From contig NZ_BAAAFZ010000031.1 of the NCBI RefSeq assembly GCF_039523795.1, forward strand, positions 1 to 45,559: a DNA stretch of 45,559 bases. Direction: 5' to 3'. Below are positions 35,628 to 43,602 of this stretch, piece after piece (position 1 is the first letter of the stretch; each line of letters begins with the position of its first letter). Position numbers and translations under genes: made by a program. The notes below the pieces were generated by a model. It saw nothing but the letters and a program-made list of their open reading frames with translations. It was not told where the DNA came from and searched no databases. The stretch comes from Craurococcus roseus (lineage in GTDB: Bacteria; Pseudomonadota; Alphaproteobacteria; Acetobacterales; Acetobacteraceae).

Positions 35628-36848
35628 ATGAGGCTGCTCCTCCCGTCCGGCCCGGCGCACCTGACCTATTGCACCAACGTCCACCGCGGCGAGGGCTGGG
35701 CCGAGACGTTCGACGCGCTGCGGTGCCATCTGCCGGCGGTGAAACGGCTCGCCTCGCCGGGGGCGCCAATGGGCGTCGGGCTGCGCTTGTCCGCCGCCGC
35801 CGTCGCCGGGCTGGACGACCCGGCCGAACTCGACGCGTTGCGCGACTTCCTCCGCCGGGAAGACCTGTACGTCTTCACGGTCAACGGCTTTCCCTACGGG
35901 CGCTTCCACGGCGGGACCGTGAAGGAGCGGGTCTACGCCCCGGATTGGCGGGCGCCGGAGCGGCTCGCCTACACCGACCGATTGGCGGAATTGCTGGCGG
36001 CGCTGCTGCCCGATGAACCCGGGCTGATCGGCAGCATCAGCACCGTGCCCGGCGGCTTCCGCCCCGCCGCGTCGGCGCTTGGCGCGCGCGGGGCGATGGC
36101 GGACGCGCTGCTCCGGCACGCCGTGCACCTCGCCGCGCTGGAGGACCGCACCGGCCGGCGGATCGCGCTGGCCCTGGAGCCGGAGCCGATGTGCCTGCTG
36201 GAGACCACGGCGGAGGCGGTCGTGTTCTTCGAGCGGGACCTGTTCGGCGCCGGGGCGGTGGCACGCTTCGCCGCCCTGTCCGGCCGCCCGCGGGCGGCGT
36301 CCGAGGCGCTGCTGCGCCGCCACCTCGCGCTCTGCCTCGATGTCTGCCACGCGGCGGTGGAGTTCGAGGCGCCGGAGGAGAGCCTCGCGCTGTTGCGGCG
36401 CGCCGGGGTCTCGGTGGCCAAGCTGCAGTTGTCCTCGGCGCTGGCCGTCCCGCGGATGGACGCCGCGGCGGCCGAAAGGCTCCGCCGCTTCGACGACGGG
36501 GTGTACCTGCACCAAGTGGTCGAGCGCGGGCCGGATGGGCTCGTCCGCTTCCTCGACCTGCCGGACGCGCTCGACGCTTGGCGCGACGGCGGCGCTGCCG
36601 TCCCGGGCGCGCGGGAATGGAGGGTGCATTGCCACGTCCCGGTCTTCCGCGGGGCGCTCGACGGCTTCGCCACCACGCAACCGGCGCTGCTCGACATGCT
36701 GGCGCGGCAGCGCGACGACGGGGTCAGCGCACATTTGGAGGTGGAGACCTACACTTGGGACGTGCTGCCGCCGGAGCTGCGCGCCGGCGGACTGGACGCT
36801 TCCATCGCGCGCGAGATCGCCTGGGTGCGGGAGAAGCTGGCGGCATGA
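35628..36848 (+). CDS. eboE: EboE, xylose-isomerase-like TIM-barrel protein
   Basis: The protein has 406 residues from ATG 35628; GTG 35598 would add ten. The opening H-L-T-Y-C-T-N-V-H-R-G-E-G-W-A-E-T-F and the V-G-L-R-L-S segment are typical of EboE, annotated as a metabolite traffic protein. The fold is a sugar-phosphate-isomerase-like barrel with L-E-P-E-P and D-V-C-H-A motifs that could bind a metal. In cyanobacteria the ebo set is needed to deliver the scytonemin monomer to the periplasm, by an unknown mechanism. Its stop overlaps the EboC start (ATGA). Confidence 0.85.
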   Translation: MRLLLPSGPAHLTYCTNVHRGEGWAETFDALRCHLPAVKRLASPGAPMGVGLRLSAAAVAGLDDPAELDALRDFLRREDLYVFTVNGFPYGRFHGGTVKERVYAPDWRAPERLAYTDRLAELLAALLPDEPGLIGSISTVPGGFRPAASALGARGAMADALLRHAVHLAALEDRTGRRIALALEPEPMCLLETTAEAVVFFERDLFGAGAVARFAALSGRPRAASEALLRRHLALCLDVCHAAVEFEAPEESLALLRRAGVSVAKLQLSSALAVPRMDAAAAERLRRFDDGVYLHQVVERGPDGLVRFLDLPDALDAWRDGGAAVPGAREWRVHCHVPVFRGALDGFATTQPALLDMLARQRDDGVSAHLEVETYTWDVLPPELRAGGLDASIAREIAWVREKLAA

Positions 36849-37711
36849 CGCCGGCGGCGGCGCTGCGGCTCGGCCGCGTGTCCAACCTGCCAACGGTGTG
36901 GACCAACGCGATCACGGGCGTCGCGCTGGCCGGCGTCTCGCCGTGGCACTGGGCGACTGTGCCCGCGGCGCTCGGCTTGTCGCTGTCCTACGTCGGCGGC
37001 ATGTACCTCAACGACGCGTTCGACCGCGCGGTCGACGCGCGCGAGCGGCCCTCGCGCCCCATCCCTTCCGGCGCCGCGGAGGCGAACACGGTCTTCGCGG
37101 CGGGCTTCGCGCTGCTGCTCGGCGGCGTCGCGATGCTGCTGGCGGCGGCCTGCGGCTTCGGCGTCTCGGCGGAGTGGGCGGTGCTGGCCGGGCTGGCGCT
37201 GGGCGGCGCCGTCCTCGCCTACAACTGGCACCACAAAGGCAACCCGCTGAGCCCGTTGTGGATGGGCGCGTGCCGGGTCCTGGCCTACGTCTCCGCGGGC
37301 TTGGCGGCGACGGCCGTGCTGCCGGCGCCGCTGCTCGCCGCCGCCGCGGTGTCGCTCTGCTACCTTATCGGCCTCACCTACATCGCCAAGCAGGAGACGC
37401 TGGGGCGTGTCGGCAACCTCTGGCCGCTGCTGTTCTTGGCGGCGCCGCTCGCCTACGGCGCTTGGCTCGCGGAGGCGGCGACCGATTGGCTGGTGCTGCT
37501 CGCGCTCGCGGGCTGGATCGGGGTGGCGCTCGCCTTGCTGCGGCGCCGGCGCCCCGGCGACATCCCGCGCGCCGTGGTGTCGCTGATCGCCGGCATCGCG
37601 CTGCTCGACGCGATGTTCCTGGCCATCGCCGGCTGGACGGGGGCGGTGCCGCTCGCGCTGGGCTGCTTCGCCGCGACCTTGGCGCTGCAACGCTGCGTCA
37701 GCGGCACGTGA
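36845..37711 (+). CDS. eboC: EboC, UbiA-like membrane prenyltransferase
   Basis: The protein has 288 residues with seven to nine hydrophobic helices. The prenyl-diphosphate and Mg binding motif is Asn56-Asp57-x-x-Asp60-x-x-x-Asp64, followed by R-P-S-R-P-I-P-S-G. The second Asp-rich UbiA motif is not obvious; the matching loop reads T-Y-I-A-K-Q-E. It sits in the ebo order E-C-A-B. It may attach or carry a lipid group used in precursor export, but the reaction is not established for the family. Confidence 0.88.
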   Translation: MTPAAALRLGRVSNLPTVWTNAITGVALAGVSPWHWATVPAALGLSLSYVGGMYLNDAFDRAVDARERPSRPIPSGAAEANTVFAAGFALLLGGVAMLLAAACGFGVSAEWAVLAGLALGGAVLAYNWHHKGNPLSPLWMGACRVLAYVSAGLAATAVLPAPLLAAAAVSLCYLIGLTYIAKQETLGRVGNLWPLLFLAAPLAYGAWLAEAATDWLVLLALAGWIGVALALLRRRRPGDIPRAVVSLIAGIALLDAMFLAIAGWTGAVPLALGCFAATLALQRCVSGT

Positions 37712-37737
37712 CTGCGGAGCGGGAAGGAGGGACGCGC

Positions 37738-38514
37738 ATGACCCCGGAAGCGTTGATGGCCGCTTGGCTCGAACGGCAATTGCCGGCCGGGGCCGCGGAC
37801 TGGTTCCTGACCCAGCGCGAGCGCCTGCGGGCCGGCGTGCCCGAACGCGACTTCAACCTGGCGGTCAGCCTCGCGCCGCGCCGGCTCGGCAAGGCCGACC
37901 TTTCGCTCGGCCCGGGGGACCTGGCCGCCGCGAACGCCGCGCGCCGGGGTTGGGACCCGCGCGGCTGGACGGTGGACCAAGCGGGCCGGCTGGTGCTGCT
38001 GCTGGCGGACGGCACGACCGGCCCCGCCTTCGCCGCGCGCCTGCGGAGCCTGCTCCAGACCGCCGATCTGTCGGAGGCCATCTGCTTCCTGCGCGGCCTG
38101 CCGCTCTACCCCGATCCCGGGTTGCACCTGGCGCGGGCGCGCGAAGGCGCGCGCAGCGGGATGCGGCCGGTCTTCGAGGCTGTGGCGCACGCCAACCCCT
38201 ACCCCGCCGAGGCGTTCGACGAGGCGGGGTGGAATCAGCTCGTGCTCAAGGCGCTGTTCATCGAGACGACGCTGGCGCCGATCCAGGGCCTCGACCGGCG
38301 CGCCAACCCGGCCTTGGCGCGGATGCTGTGCAACTACGCGCACGAGCGCTGGGCGGCCGGGCGGCCCGTCAGCCCCGAGCTTTGGCGGTGCGTCGGGCCC
38401 TTCGCGGACGAGGCGGCGCGCGGGGACCTCGCCCGCGTGCTGCGCACCGGGAACGAGGCGGAGCGGGCGGCGGCGCGCGCGGCGTTGGACACCGCCCCGG
38501 CGCGGGCGGCGTAA
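37738..38514 (+). CDS. eboA: EboA family protein
   Basis: The protein has 258 residues, mostly helical, with no signal peptide or membrane segment. It opens with W-L-x-R-Q-L and has A-R-E-G-A-R-S-G-M near residue 137, H-A-N-P-Y-P, and N-Q-L-V-L-K-A-L-F-I-E, which match my recollection of the EboA domain. The biochemical function of EboA is unknown. An excellent GGAAGGAGG precedes the ATG, 26 bases after the EboC stop. Confidence 0.8.
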   Translation: MTPEALMAAWLERQLPAGAADWFLTQRERLRAGVPERDFNLAVSLAPRRLGKADLSLGPGDLAAANAARRGWDPRGWTVDQAGRLVLLLADGTTGPAFAARLRSLLQTADLSEAICFLRGLPLYPDPGLHLARAREGARSGMRPVFEAVAHANPYPAEAFDEAGWNQLVLKALFIETTLAPIQGLDRRANPALARMLCNYAHERWAAGRPVSPELWRCVGPFADEAARGDLARVLRTGNEAERAAARAALDTAPARAA

Positions 38515-38528
38515 GGGGGCACGGCTTC

Positions 38529-39449
38529 ATGTTCATCGACACCCACACACACATGATCTCGCGCACCACGGACGACTACGAGCTGATGGCGAAGGCCGGC
38601 GTGGTCGCCTGCATCGAGCCGGCCTTCTGGCTCGGCCAGCCGCGCACCAACGTCGGCAGCTACATCGACTACCTTTCCACCATCGTCGGCTGGGAGCGCT
38701 TCCGCGCCGGGCAGTTCGGCCTGCGGCACTACTGCACGGTCGGGCTGAACAGCAAGGAGGCGAACGACGAGGAGCTGGCCGAGGCGGTGATGGAAATCCT
38801 GCCGCGCTTCGCCCTCAAGGAGGGCGTCGTCGCCATCGGCGAGATCGGCTACGACGAGCAGACCGGTTTGGAGGACCGCTACTTCCGCCAGCAGCTCGAA
38901 CTCGCGCGCGAGCTGGAGATGCCGGTGATGGTCCACACGCCGCACCGCGACAAGAAGCGTGGCACCACGCGCTCCATGGACGTCGTGGAGGAGCACGGCC
39001 TCGACCCCTCCTGGGTGGTGATCGACCACAACAACGAGGAGACCGCGAAGGAGGTGCTGGACCGCGGCTTCTGGGCCGGCTTCTCCATCTACCCGGGCAC
39101 CAAGATGGGCAACGAGCGGATGGTGGAGATCGTCCGCCGCTACGGGCCGGAGCGCATCCTGGTGGACTCGGCCTGCGACTGGGGCGTGTCCGACCCGCTG
39201 GCGGTCCCCAAGACCGCCGAGCTGCTGCGCCGCGGCGGCATCGGCGAGAACGCGATCCGGCTGGTGACCTACGGCAACGCGCTCGCGGCGTACGGGCGCA
39301 ACGGGCAGATGCAGGAAGCGGACTGGCTCGACCCGGCGCCGATCGACCAGCGCACGCTCTACATGGGCAATTCGGTGCTGCGCGGCGGGCAGACGCCCCG
39401 CGTGGAGGAGCTGCGCCGCCGCGGGCCGGGCGACCTCGTCATCGAGTGA
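38529..39449 (+). CDS. eboB: EboB, TatD-like metal-dependent hydrolase
   Basis: The protein has 306 residues and belongs to the TatD/amidohydrolase superfamily. Metal ligands are seen as His6-x-His8 in D-T-H-T-H, Glu in I-G-E-I-G-Y-D, His in M-V-H-T-P-H, His in V-I-D-H-N-N-E-E and Asp in S-A-C-D-W-G. This D-H-N-N-E-E version is the ebo-type branch rather than the DNase-like TatD. It closes the + strand ebo operon. Convergent EboF begins its stop 23 bases away. Confidence 0.88.
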   Translation: MFIDTHTHMISRTTDDYELMAKAGVVACIEPAFWLGQPRTNVGSYIDYLSTIVGWERFRAGQFGLRHYCTVGLNSKEANDEELAEAVMEILPRFALKEGVVAIGEIGYDEQTGLEDRYFRQQLELARELEMPVMVHTPHRDKKRGTTRSMDVVEEHGLDPSWVVIDHNNEETAKEVLDRGFWAGFSIYPGTKMGNERMVEIVRRYGPERILVDSACDWGVSDPLAVPKTAELLRRGGIGENAIRLVTYGNALAAYGRNGQMQEADWLDPAPIDQRTLYMGNSVLRGGQTPRVEELRRRGPGDLVIE

Positions 39450-39471
39450 CGCGGCGGCGGAGCGCGCCGCC

Positions 39472-40863
39472 TCAGCCCCGGAAGACGTGCTCCAGCACGA
39501 GGTCCTTGAAGCCCGTCGCCGCCACCGATCCGCCCTCCGCCGGCATCAGTTCCGGCGCGTCGGAGATCACGAGCGGCCCGTCCGACGGGTCCTCCGCCAG
39601 GAGGCCGTGCGAGCCCTTCACCAGCGCCGTGCCCCGTATCGGGATCACGTCGAGCAGCGCGCGCTGGCCGAGCTTGCGCTGCGCCAGCCGCAGGGCGATG
39701 CGGAGCTTCGCCGCCGGCAGCGCGGGGTCCAGGAACAGCTCCATCGGGTCGTAACCGGGCTTGCGGTGGATATCCACGGTGCGGGCGAAGTCCGGCGCCT
39801 TCGCGTCGTCCTCCCACCAGTAGTAGCTGAACCAGCGATCCGGCGCGGACAGGGCGACCAGCTCGCCCGAGCGGGGGTGGTCCAGGCCGCGCGCCGCTTT
39901 CCCTTCGCGGTCCAGCACCGCGGCCACGCCGTCCAGCCCCTCCAGCGCGCGCCGCGCCGCCGGCAGGTCGGCCTCGTCGCGGACGTAGACGTGGGCGAGC
40001 TGGTGGTCGGCCAGGGCGAAGGCGCGGCTGGCGCCGGCGTCGAGCAACTCGCGCCCCATCTCGACGCGCAGGCGCAGCAGGCCGGCGGCGCGGAGCGCGC
40101 GGTTGACGTGGACCGCGCCGCGCACCGGCACGATGCCGTACTCCGACACGACGACGACGCGGCACCCTTCCTCGCGCGCCGCGTCCATCAACTCGCCGCA
40201 CACGGCGTCCACCTCGCGCAGATCCTGGGCGACGCGCGGGTCGGAAGGGTCCGGCCCCCATTTCTGCAAGCCGTAGTCGAGGTGCGGCAGGTAGCAGAGC
40301 GTCAGCGTCGGCCGCCGGCTGCGCATGACGTGCTCGGTGGCGCGGGCGATCCAGCGGGTGCTGGAGACGTCCGTGGCCGGTCCCCAGAACTTGAACAGCG
40401 GGAACGGGCCGAGCCGCCCGTCCAGCTCGTCGTGCAGCTCCGGCGGCTCGGCGTAGTGGTCGGGGATCTTGCGCCCGTCGGCTGGGTACATCGGCCGCGG
40501 CGTGGCGCTGAAATCCGCGCTGGAGTACATGTTGTACCACCAGAACATCTTCGCGCAGGTGAAGGATGGGTCGCGCCGGCGCGCGGCCTCCCAGATCTTC
40601 TCCCCGGCCACGAGCCGGTTCGACTGACGCCACAGGTGCACCTCCGCTTGGTCGCGGAAGTACCACCCGTTCGCGACGATCCCGTGCCCGCCCGGTTCGA
40701 GGCCCGTGGCGAGGCTCGACTGCACGGAACACGTCACCGCCGGCAGCACGGTGCGCAGCGGGCGCATGGCCCCTCCGCGCGCCAGCGCGGCGAGGCGCGG
40801 CGTGTGGGGCCCCAGGAGCCTGGGCGTCAGCCCGACCACCAGCATGACGAGGGTTCTGCGCAT
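39472..40863 (-). CDS. EboF-like alkaline-phosphatase-superfamily protein
   Basis: The protein has 463 residues and resembles nucleotide pyrophosphatase/phosphodiesterase members found with ebo genes. The V-V-G-L-T-P-R-L-L-G opening, the P-A-V-T-C-S-V-Q-S-S-L-A-T-G nucleophile region (catalytic Thr) and G-G-H-G-I-V-A-N-G-W-Y follow the subfamily. Later V-S-E-Y-G-I-V-P-V and L-A-D-H-Q-L-A-H supply metal ligands. The N-terminal metal Asp of the superfamily is not obvious. It is convergent with eboB, an arrangement that keeps it in the cluster under separate control. Its promoter must lie in the 130 bases before 40995 or further upstream. Confidence 0.78.
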   Translation of the reverse strand: MRRTLVMLVVGLTPRLLGPHTPRLAALARGGAMRPLRTVLPAVTCSVQSSLATGLEPGGHGIVANGWYFRDQAEVHLWRQSNRLVAGEKIWEAARRRDPSFTCAKMFWWYNMYSSADFSATPRPMYPADGRKIPDHYAEPPELHDELDGRLGPFPLFKFWGPATDVSSTRWIARATEHVMRSRRPTLTLCYLPHLDYGLQKWGPDPSDPRVAQDLREVDAVCGELMDAAREEGCRVVVVSEYGIVPVRGAVHVNRALRAAGLLRLRVEMGRELLDAGASRAFALADHQLAHVYVRDEADLPAARRALEGLDGVAAVLDREGKAARGLDHPRSGELVALSAPDRWFSYYWWEDDAKAPDFARTVDIHRKPGYDPMELFLDPALPAAKLRIALRLAQRKLGQRALLDVIPIRGTALVKGSHGLLAEDPSDGPLVISDAPELMPAEGGSVAATGFKDLVLEHVFRG

Positions 40864-40994
40864 CGCTCCGCGCTTTGTCGGTGCGGAGCATGTCTATGCG
40901 TTCCGCGCGCGCGCAAGGTCGCGGCGCGCGATTCGGCGCCGCGGAGCGGCTTCCTCCGGCGACAAGCGACCCGCCGGCAGCGGGCCGGAGCGGG

Positions 40995-42005
40995 CTAGCC
41001 CGGCGGCGGCCCGACACCGAACTCGCGCGCCAGCGCCGCCCAGCGCGCGCGGTGCTCCGCGATCTCGGCCGCGAAGGCCGCGGGCGTGGAGCCGCGCGCC
41101 AGCATTCCCGCCGCCGCGAAGCGCCCCGCCACGGCCGGGTCCGCGAGCACCTCGCGCGCCTGCTCCGACAGCGAGTCGCGCGCCGCTTCCGGCATGCCGC
41201 GCCAGCCGAACAGGCCGAGCAGGCCCTCCACCCAGAAGCCGGGGAAGCCCGCTTCCGCCGCGGTCGGCAACTCGGGCGCCGCCGGCGCCCGCGCGCGCGC
41301 CGCGGTGGCCAGCATGCGCACCTTGCCGCCGCCGCGCGCCGCCCCGAGCGCCGCGGCGAGCGTCGAGACCACCGCCTGTATGCGCCCCTCCGCGAGGTCG
41401 AGCAGCGCCTGCGGACCGCCGCGGTAGGGCACAAAGGCCATCTCCAGCCCGGCCGAGCGCAGGAAGGCGCGGAAAGCGGGGTAGGCGGCGGTGCGCGCCG
41501 GGCCGGCCCAGCTCAGCTCGCCGGGCGGCCGGGCGCGCGCGTGGGCAACGAAGGCGTCGAGCGTGCGGGCCGGCATGGCAGACGGGACGGAGAGCACGAA
41601 GAAGTCCGTGGCGGCGGTCGAGACCGGCGCGAAGTCGGCGGCCGGGTCGTAGGGGAGCGGGTCCCCGGCCAGGGGCGCCACGGTCAGCAGGTCCGCCATG
41701 CCGAAGAACAGCGCCTCGCCGGGTCGGGCCCTGGCGAAGGCCGCGGCGCCGACCGCGCCGTCCGCGCCGGCGCGGTTGTCCACCGCGAGCGGGCGGCCGT
41801 GCCGGCGCGACAGCCCCTCCGCGAGGAGGCGCGCCGCGACGTCGGGAGAGGTGCCTGGCGGAACCGGCACGACCACGCGGGATGGGTGGTCGCCGGAGGT
41901 CCTGATGGGCCGCGCCGCGCCGCCGGTGGCGGCCAAGGTCAGCCACAGGGCGGCCGCCCGGCGATGCGTGGCTGCCGCAGGGCGGTTGTCGAGGGCATCG
42001 GGCAT
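40995..42005 (-). CDS. Tripartite tricarboxylate transporter-type (Bug/TctC) binding protein
   Basis: The protein has 336 residues. An N-terminal segment with H-R-R-A-A-A-L-W-L-T-L-A-A resembles a signal peptide. The family pattern V-V-V-P-V-P-P-G-T-S-P-D-V-A-A-R, V-D-N-R-A-G-A-D-G and F-V-P-Y-R-G-G-P is present. It is transcribed toward the EboF-like gene with a gap of 131 bases, so co-transcription is possible. It may be an unrelated neighbour marking the edge of the cluster. Confidence 0.8.
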   Translation of the reverse strand: MPDALDNRPAAATHRRAAALWLTLAATGGAARPIRTSGDHPSRVVVPVPPGTSPDVAARLLAEGLSRRHGRPLAVDNRAGADGAVGAAAFARARPGEALFFGMADLLTVAPLAGDPLPYDPAADFAPVSTAATDFFVLSVPSAMPARTLDAFVAHARARPPGELSWAGPARTAAYPAFRAFLRSAGLEMAFVPYRGGPQALLDLAEGRIQAVVSTLAAALGAARGGGKVRMLATAARARAPAAPELPTAAEAGFPGFWVEGLLGLFGWRGMPEAARDSLSEQAREVLADPAVAGRFAAAGMLARGSTPAAFAAEIAEHRARWAALAREFGVGPPPG

Positions 42006-42100
42006 CGAGGAGGTTCGTATCCACGGGACGGACGACGGCCGCGCGCGGGGCCTGCGGCCGCGGCCGTCCGCGGCCCGCTCCGGTGCGCAGGACGGAAAGC

Positions 42101-42132
42101 GAAGCCGGCCAGGGATGTCCCTGGCCGGCTTC
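42101..42132 (-). terminator. Rho-independent-type terminator hairpin
   Basis: Perfect 15-bp arms (42101-42115 and 42118-42132) with a 2-base centre, core GCCGGCCAGGG. On the - strand it lies about 30 bases after the stop of the small secreted protein gene and is followed by GCTTTCC. The core recurs after the paralogous gene at 43027. Confidence 0.75.
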
Positions 42133-42162
42133 CGTGCGGTCCCGAGCGACGGCTCGGGGGCG

Positions 42163-42492
42163 CTACTTGTAGACCACCTCGGCGTTCTCGCCGCCGCCCA
42201 CCAGCGACGCCTCCCGACCGGTGTCGGCCGGGGCCGGGGCCGTGTACTCCACCAGCAGACCGTCGCCGTGGCCGCCGGCGAAGCGGGCGAGGCGCCCGGA
42301 TTGCGACAGGAGGGCGGTGCCGCCGCCCGCGCCGCCGGCGCTGTAGGCGATCTGCATGTCGTCGCCGCCGCCGGAGATGGCGGCGCTGCCGCCACCCACG
42401 ACGTTGCCGGCCTCGGCATGCGCGCTGGCCAACGGGCCCGCGGCGAGCGCGGCCAGGATGGCGAAGGAAGCGAATGCGGTGCTGCGGATCAT
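42163..42492 (-). CDS. Small secreted GGG-D repeat protein (paralogue 1)
   Basis: The protein has 109 residues. A classic Sec signal peptide (M-I-R-S-T-A-F-A-S-F-A-I-L-A-A-L-A, cleavage near A-H-A-E) precedes a Gly-rich mature part. Mature motifs G-G-G-D-D-M-Q-I-A-Y and G-G-G-E-N-A-E-V-V-Y repeat a short beta-strand pattern. The same pattern occurs in the product of 43027-43383 and, more loosely, in the GGN-QFVV protein at 25468. No family is known to me. A strong GGGAGGAA precedes the ATG. Confidence 0.75.
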   Translation of the reverse strand: MIRSTAFASFAILAALAAGPLASAHAEAGNVVGGGSAAISGGGDDMQIAYSAGGAGGGTALLSQSGRLARFAGGHGDGLLVEYTAPAPADTGREASLVGGGENAEVVYK

Positions 42493-42632
42493 GGATTCCT
42501 CCCAAAAAAGTCTTCGTGGAAGCTCTCTTTTGAATGCCTTGCGTGTGTTGACGGGGCGGTTCCGGCCTTTCTGTCGGCTGGACCATTCCCGTCCACAAAA
42601 TCACGTTAACCCTGCAACCGGTGCGGCCGCGT

Positions 42633-42653
42633 CGTACGAATGATATACGCCGC
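42633..42653 (-). promoter_or_regulatory. Conserved upstream motif, copy 1
   Basis: The site CGTACGAATGATATACGCC and flanks lie about 140-160 bases upstream of the 42163 gene. It matches 43530-43550, which sits at nearly the same distance from the paralogue start. It may be a shared promoter or operator, or simply part of the duplicated unit. Confidence 0.45.
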
Positions 42654-42985
42654 AGAAAAATGCGCGCTTCTGAGCGGAATTATGTGCCGCGCCGCGCGCA
42701 CGCCCTCGTTTTCCTTGTCCGATCCGCGGTCGCCGATGCCGTTGTCCTCATCGCGGAGGCCGCCCGGCACGCCCCGCGGCCCGGGCCGGAGGATGCCACG
42801 GGCGAAGCGGGCCCAAGCACCGCCGTGCGGGTGCGCGCACCGCGGGAGATGAGACAGTCGCGTTGGCTGCCCGCCGGGCGTGTCCCGTCGGCGCGGCCCA
42901 CACGCGGGCCGCCGGGGCAGGCGGCCGGAACCGCCGGCCCACTTTCGCCGGCGTCCCCGGGCAGGCAGGGAAGCAGCCGAAGCAA

Positions 42986-43013
42986 AGCCGGCCAAGGCGG
43001 TTCCTGGCCGGCT
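42986..43013 (-). terminator. Terminator hairpin after the second small paralogue
   Basis: Arms AGCCGGCCA (42986-42994) and TGGCCGGCT (43005-43013). On the - strand it lies 13 bases after the stop and is followed by TTGCTTC. The core matches the terminator at 42101-42132, so the terminator seems duplicated with the gene. Confidence 0.65.
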
Positions 43014-43026
43014 CCTGGGCGACGAC

Positions 43027-43383
43027 TCAGCGGGGGCGGATGTAGACCACCTCGGCGTTGTCGCCGCCGCCGAGCAGCCACGCCTCGCGGCCGGGGTTGG
43101 TGTCGGCGGGGGCCGAGTACCGCACGACCGGCCCGTCGCCGTCGCTGCCGGCGAAGCCGGCGGCCCGCCCGGGCTGCGCGTGGAAGGTCATGCCGCCGCC
43201 GGCGCCGCCCGCGCTGTAGGTGACGGTGGCGTCGTCGCCGCCGCCGGAGAGTGCGGCGACGCCGCCGCCCACCACGTTGCCGTCCAGCGCCGCGGCGGTG
43301 CCGTCCCGCGGGGCTTGGGCCTGGGCCGCGCCGGCGGCCAGGGCGAGGGCGAAAAGGGAAGCGGACGCGGTGCTGCGGATCAT
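43027..43383 (-). CDS. Small secreted GGG-D repeat protein (paralogue 2)
   Basis: The protein has 118 residues. The Sec signal ends near residue 22 (A-A-Q-A-Q-A). The mature chain has three units: G-G-G-D-D-A-T-V-T-Y at 47-56, G-S-D-G-D-G-P-V-V-R-Y at 79-89 and G-G-G-D-N-A-E-V-V-Y at 105-114. It is clearly paralogous to the 42163 product from the start codon (M-I-R-S-T-A) to the C-terminus. GAGGAGGG precedes the ATG. It probably acts in the periplasm or outside the cell; function is unknown. Confidence 0.75.
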   Translation of the reverse strand: MIRSTASASLFALALAAGAAQAQAPRDGTAAALDGNVVGGGVAALSGGGDDATVTYSAGGAGGGMTFHAQPGRAAGFAGSDGDGPVVRYSAPADTNPGREAWLLGGGDNAEVVYIRPR

Positions 43384-43529
43384 GGGTCCCTCCTCGACGT
43401 TCCCGTGGAGGTTCTGCGCGGGATGTCGCGTGCACGCCGGTGAAACCGTCGCGGGCGTCGTGCCTGGGGCGGCCCGGCCGTCCCCGCCCGCGCGAGACAA
43501 TCTAAGCCCGCGGCCGCCGCGCCCGCATC

Positions 43530-43550
43530 GCACGAACGATATACGCGGCG
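43530..43550. promoter_or_regulatory. Conserved upstream motif, copy 2
   Basis: The site CGCACGAACGATATACGCG lies in the 219-base divergent region between the second small paralogue and the GAF-PAS-PAS gene. Compared with 42633-42653 it differs at a few positions only. A TATGAT about 20 bases downstream on the + strand could serve the GAF-PAS-PAS gene. Confidence 0.45.
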
Positions 43551-43602
43551 GGGAAAGCGGCCGGGCTATGATGGGCAGGTCCTTCCGGGATGGCGGCGCC
43601 CC

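Larger units (their letters stand above)
42493..43026. other. Intergenic region between the two small paralogues
   Basis: About 530 bases. It holds the leader of the 42163 gene, the shared upstream motif at 42633-42653 and the terminator hairpin of the 43027 gene. The bases between 42680 and 42980 show nothing I can identify. Confidence 0.55.

Noticed and set aside
38529..39449. Housekeeping TatD DNase
   Set aside because: The D-H-N-N-E-E motif and its place after eboE, eboC and eboA fit the EboB branch better.
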